Shown piece by piece: positions 25,336 to 33,010 of a stretch of 64,000 nucleotides of DNA. Below the pieces are notes generated by a model. It searched no databases, had not been told where the DNA came from, and worked only from the letters and a program-made list of their open reading frames with translations. Positions within the stretch are counted from its first letter, which is position 1, and the number at the start of each line of letters is the position of its first letter. The stretch is from Embleya sp045207785. GTDB taxonomy: Bacteria; Actinomycetota; Actinomycetes; Streptomycetales; Streptomycetaceae. The position numbers and the translations under genes are program-made. The stretch spans positions 5,580,001 through 5,644,000 of the forward strand of contig NZ_CP108776.1 of the NCBI RefSeq assembly GCF_045207785.1, in the 5' to 3' direction.

Positions 25336-25517
25336 CCGACCGGAGCCGGCCGGGCGCAACTCGACTCCGCGGGGCGGTCGTACGCCTCGATCCCTCGGAT
25401 GGGGGAGGGGGGTACCTCCGGCGCCCGCGTGGAGTCGGGGCCGGGCGGGTGGTGGTGCGCCTGGGCGGGAAAATCGCTGGGCCGGGGGCGGGGCTCGTGG
25501 TTTCGTTGGGGGTCATC

Positions 25518-26057
25518 ATGAACACTGTCAAAATCTCGAAGTATCTTTCCCGGCACCTGCGGCATCAGCCGGAGCGGCTCGGGATCACCCTCGACGACGC
25601 CGGATGGGTCGACGTCGACGTGTTGTTGGCGGCCTGCGACGCGCGCGGATTCGCGCTCACTCGGGCCACGCTCGACCGGGTCGTCGCGGAGAACGACAAG
25701 AAGCGGTTCGCGTTCTCGGCGGACGGGACCCGGATCCGGGCCAGCCAGGGGCACACCGTCGCGGTGGATCTGGACCTGGTCGAAGTGCCGCCGCCCGCCG
25801 TGCTCTACCACGGGACGAATCCCGCGAGCGTGGCCGCGATCCTCGCCGAGGGGCTCAAGCCGATGAGCCGGCACGACGTGCACCTGTCCGCGGACACCGA
25901 GACGGCGCGCCGGGTGGGTGCGCGGCGTGGTCGGCCGGTCGTGTTCGTCGTGCGGGCCGAGCGGATGGCCGCGGCCGGGTTCGTGTTCCGTCGCTCGGAC
26001 AACGGAGTGTGGCTGATCCCGGCCGTTCCGCCGGAGTACCTGGAGCCGTTGGGCTGA
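25518..26057 (+). CDS. kptA: RNA 2'-phosphotransferase, Tpt1/KptA family
   Basis: This 179-residue protein opens with KISKYLSRHLRHQPERLGITLDDAGWVDVD, the Tpt1 winged-helix lobe. The NAD-binding lobe has VLYHGTNPASVAAILAEGL, HDVHLSADTETARRVGARRG and VFRRSDNGVWLIPAVPPEYL. The conserved Arg-His-Arg-Arg set expected for catalysis appears as R in LSRHLR, H in YHGT/VHLS and RR in VFRRS. Eukaryotic Tpt1 removes the splice-junction 2'-phosphate from tRNA using NAD; bacteria lack that splicing, so the in vivo substrate here is open. GGGGG precedes the ATG by six bases. Confidence 0.95.
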   Translation: MNTVKISKYLSRHLRHQPERLGITLDDAGWVDVDVLLAACDARGFALTRATLDRVVAENDKKRFAFSADGTRIRASQGHTVAVDLDLVEVPPPAVLYHGTNPASVAAILAEGLKPMSRHDVHLSADTETARRVGARRGRPVVFVVRAERMAAAGFVFRRSDNGVWLIPAVPPEYLEPLG

Positions 26058-26183
26058 GCGCGGCGCCGTCCCCCACTCGGGTCAGTTCGCGGCAAAGGTC
26101 ACGGGACCGGTCTCGGTGTGCCCCACGCGCGGGCGTACCGTGAAAGGGACGAGTGTGCTCACCTGGTCGGAGACGGTGGAGTC

Positions 26184-26750
26184 GTGAAGAACGCCAAGAG
26201 CGCGGTGTACCAGATCAGCGGTGCGCGCAAGGGGCTCACGGAGGACGTGGCCGGGCGCCAGCGCCGCTACGTCATCTCGATGTCGATCCGCACCGTGTGC
26301 TTCATCGGCGCGGTGTTCACGCCGTCGCCCTGGCGCTGGATCCTGGTCGCGGGCGCGCTGTTCCTGCCGTACATCGCGGTGGTCGTCGCCAACGCCGGGC
26401 GCGAGCCCACCTCGAACGCGCCGGTCCAGGCGCAGATTGTGCCGCCGCTCCCGCCGAAGGCGCTGGAGCCGCCGCCCGGAGCGGTGCTGACCAGCGCCGA
26501 GCGGGAGACGTTGCACGCGCATTCGGAGGACTCGTGGACGATGCCCTCCACGCCCACTTCCGCAACCCCTCCCGCATCGCCCACCGCAACCTCTTCCGCA
26601 TCGCCGACCACACCCTCCTCCGCGACCCGCGCGAACCCCACCGACCTTTCGTCGCACACGAATTCGGATACACACGGTGACGCCGGGGGTGCCGACCGGG
26701 GCCACACCGAAGACCCGACGGCCGCGCCTTCGCACACCGTCAAAAATTAG
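26184..26750 (+). CDS. DUF3099 membrane protein with Ser/Thr/Pro-rich tail
   Basis: The GTG at 26184 gives 188 residues. AVYQISGARKGLTEDVAGRQRRYVISMSIRT is the conserved DUF3099 head, followed by two helices (about 34-47 and 50-69: WRWILVAGALFLPYIAVVVANAG). The C-terminal 85 residues are low-complexity Ser/Thr/Pro/Ala with acidic ends, longer than in most members. Function is unknown; the family is confined to actinobacteria and is probably a membrane-associated accessory protein. Confidence 0.85.
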   Translation: MKNAKSAVYQISGARKGLTEDVAGRQRRYVISMSIRTVCFIGAVFTPSPWRWILVAGALFLPYIAVVVANAGREPTSNAPVQAQIVPPLPPKALEPPPGAVLTSAERETLHAHSEDSWTMPSTPTSATPPASPTATSSASPTTPSSATRANPTDLSSHTNSDTHGDAGGADRGHTEDPTAAPSHTVKN

Positions 26751-26843
26751 CGGGAAGCGCTACGCGGGTTGGTGCTTCAACCGCAAGCGGGACGTGCCAT
26801 ACTTCGAAACGTGCTCCGTATCCCCCGTCGGAGCGACCGACGC

Positions 26844-26879
26844 GATGCCGGGCGGCTCCCCCCGTGGCTGCCCGGCATC
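26844..26879 (+). terminator. Hairpin downstream of the DUF3099 gene
   Basis: GATGCCGGGC at 26844-26853 pairs perfectly with GCCCGGCATC at 26870-26879, and inner AGCC/GGCT-type pairs are possible. It stands 94 bp after the DUF3099 stop and 159 bp before the next gene, with no T-run. A terminator is the simplest reading. I see no gene in the 287-bp gap 26751-27037. Confidence 0.45.
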
Positions 26880-27037
26880 GCCCGTGTCCGGGGTCGTTTC
26901 GCCACTGGCATGTCGACACGTGACCGGGTACTACACCAGCGGGTTGCTTACTGAGAGCAGCGCTCCGGTTGGCCGCTGACGCCGGGTCAGCTCGCCGGCG
27001 GGTCGAGTGGACCACCTCTTCTGCGACACTGGTGGGC

Positions 27038-27295
27038 ATGCTGCCGACCCCCGCCGACCCCGTCCGTCCGATCTGTTCGGCCAAGGGTTGCCGTGCCGAC
27101 GCGCGCTGGGTCCTGGCGTGGAACAACCCGAAATTGCACACACCCGAGCGGCGCAAGACATGGCTCGCGTGCGACGAGCACCGTGAGCACCTGTCGCAGT
27201 TCCTGGCGATCCGCGGATTCCTCAAGGACACCGTCGCGTTCGCCGACTGGCACGAGCCGCAGACGCCCGCCGGTCCGCCCGGCGAGAGTTCCTGA
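27038..27295 (+). CDS. Small conserved protein with Cys/His metal-site pattern
   Basis: The 85-residue product has C12-SAKG-C17 near the N-terminus, then RRKTWLACDEHREHLSQFLAIRGFLKDTVAF. The spacing C-x4-C...C-DEH suggests one bound zinc in a small treble-clef or ribbon. I do not recognise a named family, though small proteins of this form are widespread in Streptomyces. The ATG is chosen because the upstream frame lacks coding character. It precedes a 13-bp repeat tract. Confidence 0.72.
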   Translation: MLPTPADPVRPICSAKGCRADARWVLAWNNPKLHTPERRKTWLACDEHREHLSQFLAIRGFLKDTVAFADWHEPQTPAGPPGESS

Positions 27296-27361
27296 CCCTC
27301 GACCGCACGGCCCCGCCCGCGAACTCGGCCTCGGAGTCGGAGTCCGGCCTCGGAATCCGGT

Positions 27362-27420
27362 CTCCGAACCCGGCTTCCGAACCCGGCTTCCGAACCCGGC
27401 TTCCGAACCCGGCTTCCGAA
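27362..27420. repeat. 13-bp tandem repeat, 4.5 copies
   Basis: TTCCGAACCCGGC is repeated head to tail at 27362-27374 (one mismatch), 27375-27387, 27388-27400 and 27401-27413, then TTCCGAA. It sits between the convergent 27038 gene and moaA. The near-perfect copies suggest recent expansion. Confidence 0.93.
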
Positions 27421-27452
27421 GTGGGCTCGATCCGGTGCCGCGACCGCCCGAC

Positions 27453-28460
27453 TCAGCCGCCGATGGCCGACATCGGCCGATCCGGCTGGAGGAACGTGGG
27501 GTCGTCGATCCCCGCGCCGGCCTTCTTCGTGCGCATCGCCGCCCGCCACCGCTCGGCGATCTCGGCGTCGTCCGCACCGCCGCGCAGGGCGGCCCGCAGA
27601 TCGGATTCCTCGCGGGCGAAGAGGCAGTTCCGGATCTGTCCGTCCGCGGTGAGCCGGGTCCGGTCGCACGCGCCGCAGAACGGGCGCGTCACCGAGCCGA
27701 TCACACCGACCGTCGCCGGGCCGCCGTCCACCAGCCACCGCTCGGCGGGGTTGCTGCCGCGGGCGTCCTCCGGGTCGAGCCGGAACACCGAGCGCAGCGA
27801 TTCCAGGATCTCCCCGGCCGTGATCATCTCCGAGCGCTTCCAGCCGTGCTGCGCGTCCAGCGGCATCTGCTCGATGAACCGCAGCTCGTAGCCGCGCTCG
27901 ACGCACCACGCGAGCAGCGCGGGCGCCTCGTCGTCGTTCACGCCGCGCATCAGCACGGTGTTGACCTTGACCGGTCCCAGCCCCGCGTCCACCGCCGCCG
28001 CGAGCCCCGCGAGCACGTCCGCGTGCCGATCGCGCCGGGTCATCGCCTTGAACCGGACGGGGTCCAGCGTGTCGAGCGAGACGTTGACCCGGTCGAGGCC
28101 GACCTCCTTCAACGTCCCGGCCAGGCGGGCGAGGCCGATTCCGTTCGTGGTCACGGACAACGTCGGCCGTGGTTCCAGGGCCGCGGCGGCGCGCACGATG
28201 TCGACCAGCTCGCGGCGCAGCAGCGGCTCGCCGCCGGTGAAGCGCACCTCGTTCACGCCGAGCAGGGTCACCGCGATCCGCACGAGCCGAGATATCTCGT
28301 CGCCGGTCAGCAGCTCGGGCTTGGCCAGCCAGTCGAGCCCCTCCTCGGGCATGCAGTACGTGCAGCGCAGGTTGCAGCGGTCGGTCAGCGACACGCGCAG
28401 GTCGGTCGCCACCCGGCCGAAACCGTCGACGAGTCCTGCTGTGACGTACTGCGTGTTCAC
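27453..28460 (-). CDS. moaA: GTP 3',8-cyclase MoaA (molybdenum cofactor synthesis)
   Basis: This 335-residue radical-SAM enzyme has C29-NLR-C33-TY-C36 for the first 4Fe-4S cluster and FTGGEPLLR for SAM. The C-terminal second cluster motif is FCGACDRTRLTADGQIRNCLF, and the protein ends in the conserved Gly-Gly tail. It converts GTP to 3',8-cyclo-H2-GTP, first step of molybdopterin synthesis. The GTG at 28460 follows AAAGGGG by six bases. No other moa gene is in the window. Confidence 0.97.
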   Translation of the reverse strand: MNTQYVTAGLVDGFGRVATDLRVSLTDRCNLRCTYCMPEEGLDWLAKPELLTGDEISRLVRIAVTLLGVNEVRFTGGEPLLRRELVDIVRAAAALEPRPTLSVTTNGIGLARLAGTLKEVGLDRVNVSLDTLDPVRFKAMTRRDRHADVLAGLAAAVDAGLGPVKVNTVLMRGVNDDEAPALLAWCVERGYELRFIEQMPLDAQHGWKRSEMITAGEILESLRSVFRLDPEDARGSNPAERWLVDGGPATVGVIGSVTRPFCGACDRTRLTADGQIRNCLFAREESDLRAALRGGADDAEIAERWRAAMRTKKAGAGIDDPTFLQPDRPMSAIGG

Positions 28461-28651
28461 CTTTGACCCCTTTCTGCGTCCGGCAAGCTTCCCAGGTTAC
28501 GCGCGTCGGTCGTACAGGCGGGTCCCCGGGCTACGTATGACGCCCCGTCGGGGTTGCAGTGGCGTATCCCACACGGGGATCGGTAACCGCAGCTCGCTAG
28601 GTGTGCGTGATCCGCGAGAGGATCCAGGCCCACCCCGAGGAGGCTTCACCG

Positions 28652-29629
28652 GTGAGACACGCAGCGGGCAGTGGTGCACAGCCCGACGAAGGGGGTACAC
28701 CCGACGGAGCGCACTTTCTGGACACCTCATGGGAACGGCACACCGTCGTCCCGCCCGGCCCACCCACTCCACCCAATCAACCCAATCAACCCAATCAACC
28801 CAATCAACCCGGCACGCCCGGCACGTTCGACGCGCCGACCACGCCGGTGCCGGTCGACTGGTCGCATCAGCAATCGGCCGCCCCCACCCCGCCCGACGAG
28901 CCCGCCGCGGCGGAGCCCCGGTCCCGGCGCAACGCGCAGGAGCCGCCCCGGCGCAAGCGCGGCGCGCTGGTGGTCTGGGGTCTGGCGGGTGCCCTCGTGA
29001 TCGGCGCGACCGGCGTCGCCGCGGCGGTGTTCGTCGGAGGCGGGGACGACGACAAGAAGAACCGCGCGGGCACGGTCGGCGCGGAACTGTCCCCCGGGCC
29101 CACACCCGCCCCGTCCACGCAGCAGCCGGCCACCACCACGCCGCCGCCGTCGTCGAGCGCTCCGTCGTCGAGCCGGCGCCCGTCCTCGTCGGCATCCGCG
29201 TCGAAGTCCGCCGGCGCGAAGCCGCCGGCCAACGACGTGGACGCCCCGAAGGACCCGAGCGCGCTCACGCCCGCCGCCTACAGCGCGTGGCAGAAGATCA
29301 AGACGGCGATGGCCGCCGAGGGCGTCACCCTGAACCTGAACTCGGGCAAGCGGGGGTGGGCCCACCAGCAGAGGTTGCTGGACAACAAGATCGCCGAGGT
29401 CGGCTCCCGCGAGGAGGCGCTGCGCTGGGTCCTGCCGCCGGAGAAGTCGATGCACGTCCAGGGCGTCGCTGTCGACATCTACCCGGCGAACGCCCAGGCG
29501 TGGCTCCAGGCCAAGGGCGCCAAGTACGGCTGGTGCCGGATGTACGACAACGAGGAATGGCACTTCGAGTACAAGGCCTCGTACACCTCGGGTTGCCCGG
29601 CTCGGCTGCCCAGCGCGCTGGATTCGTAG
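28652..29629 (+). CDS. VanY-type D-alanyl-D-alanine carboxypeptidase (M15B), membrane anchored
   Basis: The GTG at 28652 follows GAGGAGG by eight bases, giving 325 residues. A Pro-rich cytoplasmic head with (PNQ)4 leads to one helix (about 107-127: ALVVWGLAGALVIGATGVAAAVFV). A Ser/Pro/Thr-rich linker (about 145-190) spans the wall. The M15 domain (about 205-320) has zinc ligands H268-x6-D275 in SMHVQGVAVDIYP and H304 in EEWHFEY, plus a Cys pair (C in GWCRM and SGCPA) probably forming a disulfide. It trims stem peptides of peptidoglycan outside the cell. Confidence 0.9.
   Translation: MRHAAGSGAQPDEGGTPDGAHFLDTSWERHTVVPPGPPTPPNQPNQPNQPNQPGTPGTFDAPTTPVPVDWSHQQSAAPTPPDEPAAAEPRSRRNAQEPPRRKRGALVVWGLAGALVIGATGVAAAVFVGGGDDDKKNRAGTVGAELSPGPTPAPSTQQPATTTPPPSSSAPSSSRRPSSSASASKSAGAKPPANDVDAPKDPSALTPAAYSAWQKIKTAMAAEGVTLNLNSGKRGWAHQQRLLDNKIAEVGSREEALRWVLPPEKSMHVQGVAVDIYPANAQAWLQAKGAKYGWCRMYDNEEWHFEYKASYTSGCPARLPSALDS
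28772..28807 (+). repeat. 9-bp coding tandem repeat (PNQ)4
   Basis: CCCAATCAA is repeated four times exactly and in frame, encoding Pro-Asn-Gln units in the cytoplasmic head of the carboxypeptidase. The identical codons indicate slippage; the AAT and CAA codons are rare in this GC-rich sequence. Confidence 0.95.
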
Positions 29630-29689
29630 CACCGCGCGCGGGGCCATGGGAGTGACCTCCCGACACTCCGCGTCCGCCCGATCGTTGTA

Positions 29690-29725
29690 CGCCGTGCCCG
29701 CCGAGGAGTCTCGCCGGGTACGGCG
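29690..29725 (+). terminator. Hairpin terminator after the carboxypeptidase gene
   Basis: CGCCGTGCCCGCCGAG pairs with CTCGCCGGGTACGGCG (14 of 16 positions, others mismatched) around the loop GAGT, 61 bp after the stop. Confidence 0.6.
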
Positions 29726-29770
29726 TCGGGACATGGGGTCTCGGGGCCGGCATAGCGGAGAGGCGCGCCT

Positions 29771-29947
29771 GTGCGAGGTTCGGCCCTGATCGCCCCCAAT
29801 CCCGATCCCAACCATCGCCGCCCGTTCGGCATGGTGCCGCTGCCCTATCCGGTCTCCACACCGGCCTGGCGCGGCCCCGACCGGTCGACCGAGGCGAAGC
29901 GCGGACTCGCCGAACCCGTGCCCTGGTACGGCCGCGACTGGCGTTAG
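29771..29947 (+). CDS. Possible 58-residue small protein
   Basis: The GTG at 29771, with GGAGAGG seven bases upstream, opens a frame ending at TAG 29945. Its third-codon positions are GC-rich as in neighbouring genes. The product is Pro/Arg/Trp-rich: NPDPNHRRPFGMVPLPYPV, then STPAWRGPDRSTEAKRGL and the ending WYGRDWR. No membrane segment or known motif is present. It lies between a terminator and the convergent binding-protein gene. The good ribosome site and codon pattern favour a real gene, but nothing else confirms it. Confidence 0.5.
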   Translation: MRGSALIAPNPDPNHRRPFGMVPLPYPVSTPAWRGPDRSTEAKRGLAEPVPWYGRDWR

Positions 29948-30023
29948 CGCACGCCGGGGGCGGGTGCCGAGGACCAGGGCGGGGCAAAGTCGAGGCGCGG
30001 GTGGGCGGGTGGGCGGGGCGGGT

Positions 30024-31388
30024 TCAGGGCTTGTAGGGCACCGACGGCACGTCGAAGCAGTTCGCGGTCATGTCCGGTACCTGGTTCACCCACCCGCCCG
30101 GCGCGGCGTCCTGCCAGCGCACCACGTCGAAGCAGGTCCGGGTCGGCGCGGCCACCTGCGCGACCGGCTCGGCCTTGAAGTCCACCGGGATCAGCAACCC
30201 GTGCGCGTCGTAGCCCTCGGGTCGGGTGACGAACCGCTCGACACACGCCCGGGTCACGTCGGCCCCGCAGGACGCGATCGCGTCGGTGAGCCACATCGCG
30301 GAGGCCCAACCCTCCAGCTCCCACTGCGAGAGCCGGTCCTCGCGGTCGGGGAAGTACTTCTTCATCGCGGCCCGGAACTCGGCCACCGCCGGGTGCGCGG
30401 TGTCCGCGTAGCTGCGGCTGTTGCCGGTCGCGTAGATGCTGTTGCGGCAGGTCGGGGACGCCTTGAAGTCCTCGCCGACCCGCGCGTTCCAGTTCTGCAC
30501 GTTCGTCACCTTGGCGGTCACCCGCAGCCCGGCACCGTCCATCGCCTTGCACAGCTCGGCGTTGCCGCGCGTGTCCACGGCGTCGAAGACGATGTCGACG
30601 CCCTTGCTGCGCATGTCCACCACGGCCGCGGCGAAGTTCGGCAGCGCGAAGTCGACCTGCTTGTCGAGCACGGTGTAGCCCTCGACCCGCAGGCCGTCGG
30701 CGACGGTCTGCGCGTAGCGCGCCGAGTCGGCCTGGTTGTACGACACGACGGCGGCCGTGCGCGCCCCGAGCTTCTCCTTGAAGTACCGGTACACCTCGGT
30801 GCTCGCGTAGAGACTGCCGTCCCACCCGACCCGGCCGTCGCGCGGAGCCCGCGAGCCGTAGATCGAGTAGAGGTGGGGGTAGGTCTCGTACGCGGTCCCC
30901 ACCGGCTGGCCGCCGACGTCCGGGACGCCCTTGTCGCTCACGTACTTGGCCGCGTTGTAGCTGTAGATGCTGTTGCCGGCGAAGGCGAACACCTTGTCGT
31001 CCTCGACGAGTCTGCGCGCGCAGCGCTGGTTGGCGACGCCGTATCCGGTGTCGTCGCACGCGTCGACCTTGATCTTGCGCCCGTTGACGCCGCCTCGGTC
31101 GTTCAGCGCCTTGAAGTACGCCTGCGCGCCGTACATCGGACCGGAGAACGTCTCGTCGCCGAGGATGCCCTGGACGGTGTCGATCATTCCGACGGTGATC
31201 TCGGTGGGCGTGACCCCCACGTCGGACGCGGTGTTGGCGCTGGTACCGGCGGGCGCGCGCGTCGGCGCGGCGTCGCGGAAGTCGCGTTCGGGCAGGCGCG
31301 AGCCGCATCCGGCGAGCGCGCTCAGCGACGTACACAGCAACAGGGCCACCGAGGCGCACCGCACGCGCCGTCCGATCGAACGATGCAT
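30024..31388 (-). CDS. Lipoprotein solute-binding protein of a Liv-type ABC transporter
   Basis: This 454-residue protein has a lipoprotein signal: basic HRSIGRRVR, a hydrophobic core, and lipobox LAGC at residues 25-28. The mature part is a periplasmic-binding type 1 fold: ITVGMIDTVQGILGDETFSG, YFKALNDRGGVNGRKIKVDACDD, VFAFAGNSIY and AAVVSYNQ are the usual elements of branched-chain amino-acid or amide receptors. It is encoded about 1.6 kb from, and on the opposite strand to, the fused LivHM permease and its ATPases, and probably serves them. The ligand may differ from leucine. Confidence 0.9.
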   Translation of the reverse strand: MHRSIGRRVRCASVALLLCTSLSALAGCGSRLPERDFRDAAPTRAPAGTSANTASDVGVTPTEITVGMIDTVQGILGDETFSGPMYGAQAYFKALNDRGGVNGRKIKVDACDDTGYGVANQRCARRLVEDDKVFAFAGNSIYSYNAAKYVSDKGVPDVGGQPVGTAYETYPHLYSIYGSRAPRDGRVGWDGSLYASTEVYRYFKEKLGARTAAVVSYNQADSARYAQTVADGLRVEGYTVLDKQVDFALPNFAAAVVDMRSKGVDIVFDAVDTRGNAELCKAMDGAGLRVTAKVTNVQNWNARVGEDFKASPTCRNSIYATGNSRSYADTAHPAVAEFRAAMKKYFPDREDRLSQWELEGWASAMWLTDAIASCGADVTRACVERFVTRPEGYDAHGLLIPVDFKAEPVAQVAAPTRTCFDVVRWQDAAPGGWVNQVPDMTANCFDVPSVPYKP

Positions 31389-31410
31389 GGTGTGCTCCTC
31401 GGTGGCCCCG

Positions 31411-31451
31411 GTGCCGTGACCGGTTACGTGCCCGGGTTTCGGTCACGGCAC
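31411..31451 (-). terminator. Hairpin between the two lipoprotein genes
   Basis: GTGCCGTGACCG pairs perfectly over 12 bp with CGGTCACGGCAC around a 17-base loop. It lies 18 bp beyond the stop of the 31470-32090 gene and 22 bp before the start of the next minus-strand gene, so it probably ends the first transcript or attenuates the second. Confidence 0.65.
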
Positions 31452-31469
31452 GCGTCGCGATGGGGTGGA

Positions 31470-32090
31470 TCAGGCCTTCGGGCAGCCCTCGACCACGGTG
31501 CCCGGCTTGAGCGCGCTCACGAGCGTGCAGACCGTGCTCAGGCTGACCTTCCAGGTGCCGTCCTGCTTCACGGCCTTGCCGTGCTGGCCCGGCAGCGCCG
31601 GGGTGCCCGCGAGCAGGATGTCGAACGTGACCTCCGCGTTGTCACCGCTGATCTTGACGGCGGTGGTCTTGGAGGTGACGGTCTTGGCCATCGGGTCGTT
31701 CGCGAGCTGGTCGACGAGACCGCCCATCTTGTCCGCGTTCTCCAGGACCGCCTTGCGGTCCGGGAGCGCCGCGGTGTTGTCGAAGAGCTTGTCCCAGTTG
31801 TCGGCGACCTTCTTCTCCTCGCCGGTCAGCGTCGTCGCACCGCCGGGGGCGGCGGTGGTGCCGCCCGCGGCCGGGGTCGTCGGCGTGGTCGCGGCGGGCG
31901 TCGTCTGCGCGGGGGCCGGAGCGGTCACCGACGGGGCCGACTTCTTGTCGTCCTTGTCGTCGTCGTCACCACAACCGGACAACACCAGCACCGCCGCGAC
32001 CGGCAGCGCCAGCCACGCGCGTCGCATCCCCTTGCGACGACCGATGCCGTTGCCCGTCTTCGACTGCTCGTTGATCGTGTCCACGCTCAC
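31470..32090 (-). CDS. Small secreted lipoprotein of unknown function
   Basis: The GTG at 32090 gives 206 residues. After a 22-residue basic head comes RRAWLALPVAAVLVLSGCG with lipobox LSGC; the mature protein starts with an Asp/Lys-rich patch (DDDDKDDKK) and a Thr/Pro/Ala-rich spacer. The folded part (about 90-206) contains KKVADNWDKLFDNTAALPDRKAVLENADKM and a closing GTWKVSLSTVCTLVSALKPGTVVEGCPKA, with two Cys that could form a disulfide. It has an NTF2-like flavour but no named family. It may be independent of the Liv genes. Confidence 0.8.
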   Translation of the reverse strand: MSVDTINEQSKTGNGIGRRKGMRRAWLALPVAAVLVLSGCGDDDDKDDKKSAPSVTAPAPAQTTPAATTPTTPAAGGTTAAPGGATTLTGEEKKVADNWDKLFDNTAALPDRKAVLENADKMGGLVDQLANDPMAKTVTSKTTAVKISGDNAEVTFDILLAGTPALPGQHGKAVKQDGTWKVSLSTVCTLVSALKPGTVVEGCPKA

Positions 32091-32288
32091 GTGCGTTCAC
32101 CACCCGTTCCGCCGGTTCATCCGGCGTCCTGTTGCTGTTGATGTAGCCAGGAACTAGCTGGGTTACCGGCTAGTCATGTTGCCACGTGCGACTCGGTATC
32201 CAATCGTGTTCCGGGCCGTATGACCAGATCCCGGAGAACTACGCTGAGGCACGGATGCGCGATGAGGCGGACTCGACGGGTGGACCAC

Positions 32289-33005
32289 ATGGCAGGTGCG
32301 ACGGATTCGGCGGCTTCCGCGGGTTCCGCAGGGACATCGAACTCCCCTGCGAACTCCCTTGCGAACGCCGATACGAACGCCGATACGAACGTCCATGCGA
32401 AACGACAGCGTACGGCCGACGCGGCCGCGACCAGGGACGGATTGCGCGAGTTGCTGCGCACGCGCGGCGGCTGGCTGGTCGGATTGTGCGGCGTGCTGTT
32501 GTGCGCGCTGGGGTGGTACGGAGTGTCCGGCGAGCGGTACGAGGCGCGCCAGCTGCCCTATCTGGCGTCGGCGACCATTCCGGGCGCGGCGCTGATCGTC
32601 GCGGGCGCGGTGCTCGTGGTCGGCACCCGGCGGGGCGCCGGCGGCGCGGACGGCTCGGGTGCGGTGGACGCGGAGCTGCGATCGATGGTGGGTCAGCTGT
32701 ATCGGCTGCTGGTCGAGCCGGTGCCGGGTGACGCCGCGGGCGCGCCGGCGGGTCCGGCGGCCGACGCGCCGTGGGTCGCGGTGCCGGGTGGCGCGCGGTA
32801 CCACCGGCGCGGGTGCTCGTTGGTGCAGGGCAAGAACGGGCTGTTCCCGGTGGACGCGACCACGGCGCTGAACAAGGACCTTCGGCCGTGCCGGCTGTGC
32901 GACCCGGGCCGGTCGGCGGCGGCGTCGGGGGCAGCTGCGGGTTCCGCGGATCCGGCCGAGCCGACCGCATCGGCCGAACCGACCGAACCGCGCTCGGACG
33001 GCTGA
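32289..33005 (+). CDS. Two-helix membrane protein with Ada-like Cys/His motif, upstream of Liv permease
   Basis: The ATG at 32289 gives 238 residues; an in-frame ATG at 32262 is possible. After an Asn/Ala/Thr-rich head with four-residue repeats come helices near 58-76 (GGWLVGLCGVLLCALGWYGV) and 90-112. The C-terminal part holds WVAVPGGARYHRRGCSLVQ and DLRPCRLCDPG, a H-x3-C...C-x2-C arrangement similar to the metal-binding part of Ada or small zinc ribbons. The stop lies five bases before the fused permease start, so co-expression is nearly certain. Function is unknown. Confidence 0.78.
   Translation: MAGATDSAASAGSAGTSNSPANSLANADTNADTNVHAKRQRTADAAATRDGLRELLRTRGGWLVGLCGVLLCALGWYGVSGERYEARQLPYLASATIPGAALIVAGAVLVVGTRRGAGGADGSGAVDAELRSMVGQLYRLLVEPVPGDAAGAPAGPAADAPWVAVPGGARYHRRGCSLVQGKNGLFPVDATTALNKDLRPCRLCDPGRSAAASGAAAGSADPAEPTASAEPTEPRSDG
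32337..32396 (+). repeat. 12-bp coding tandem repeat, five copies
   Basis: Five 12-bp units (TCGAACTCCCCT, GCGAACTCCCTT, GCGAACGCCGAT, ACGAACGCCGAT, ACGAACGTCCAT) lie in frame and encode SNSP-ANSL-ANAD-TNAD-TNVH. They form the flexible N-terminal head of the membrane protein. The period and copy number equal those at 22990-23049, though the sequence differs. Confidence 0.88.
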
Positions 33006-33010
33006 GCGCC

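Noticed and set aside
27362..27420. CRISPR-like array
   Set aside because: The units are 13 bp with no spacers; direct tandem repetition, not repeat-spacer alternation.
28461..28651. Possible riboswitch (such as ydaO/c-di-AMP) before the cell-wall carboxypeptidase
   Set aside because: Such elements occur before wall hydrolases in Streptomyces, but I could not find a convincing core motif here. A covariance search would decide.
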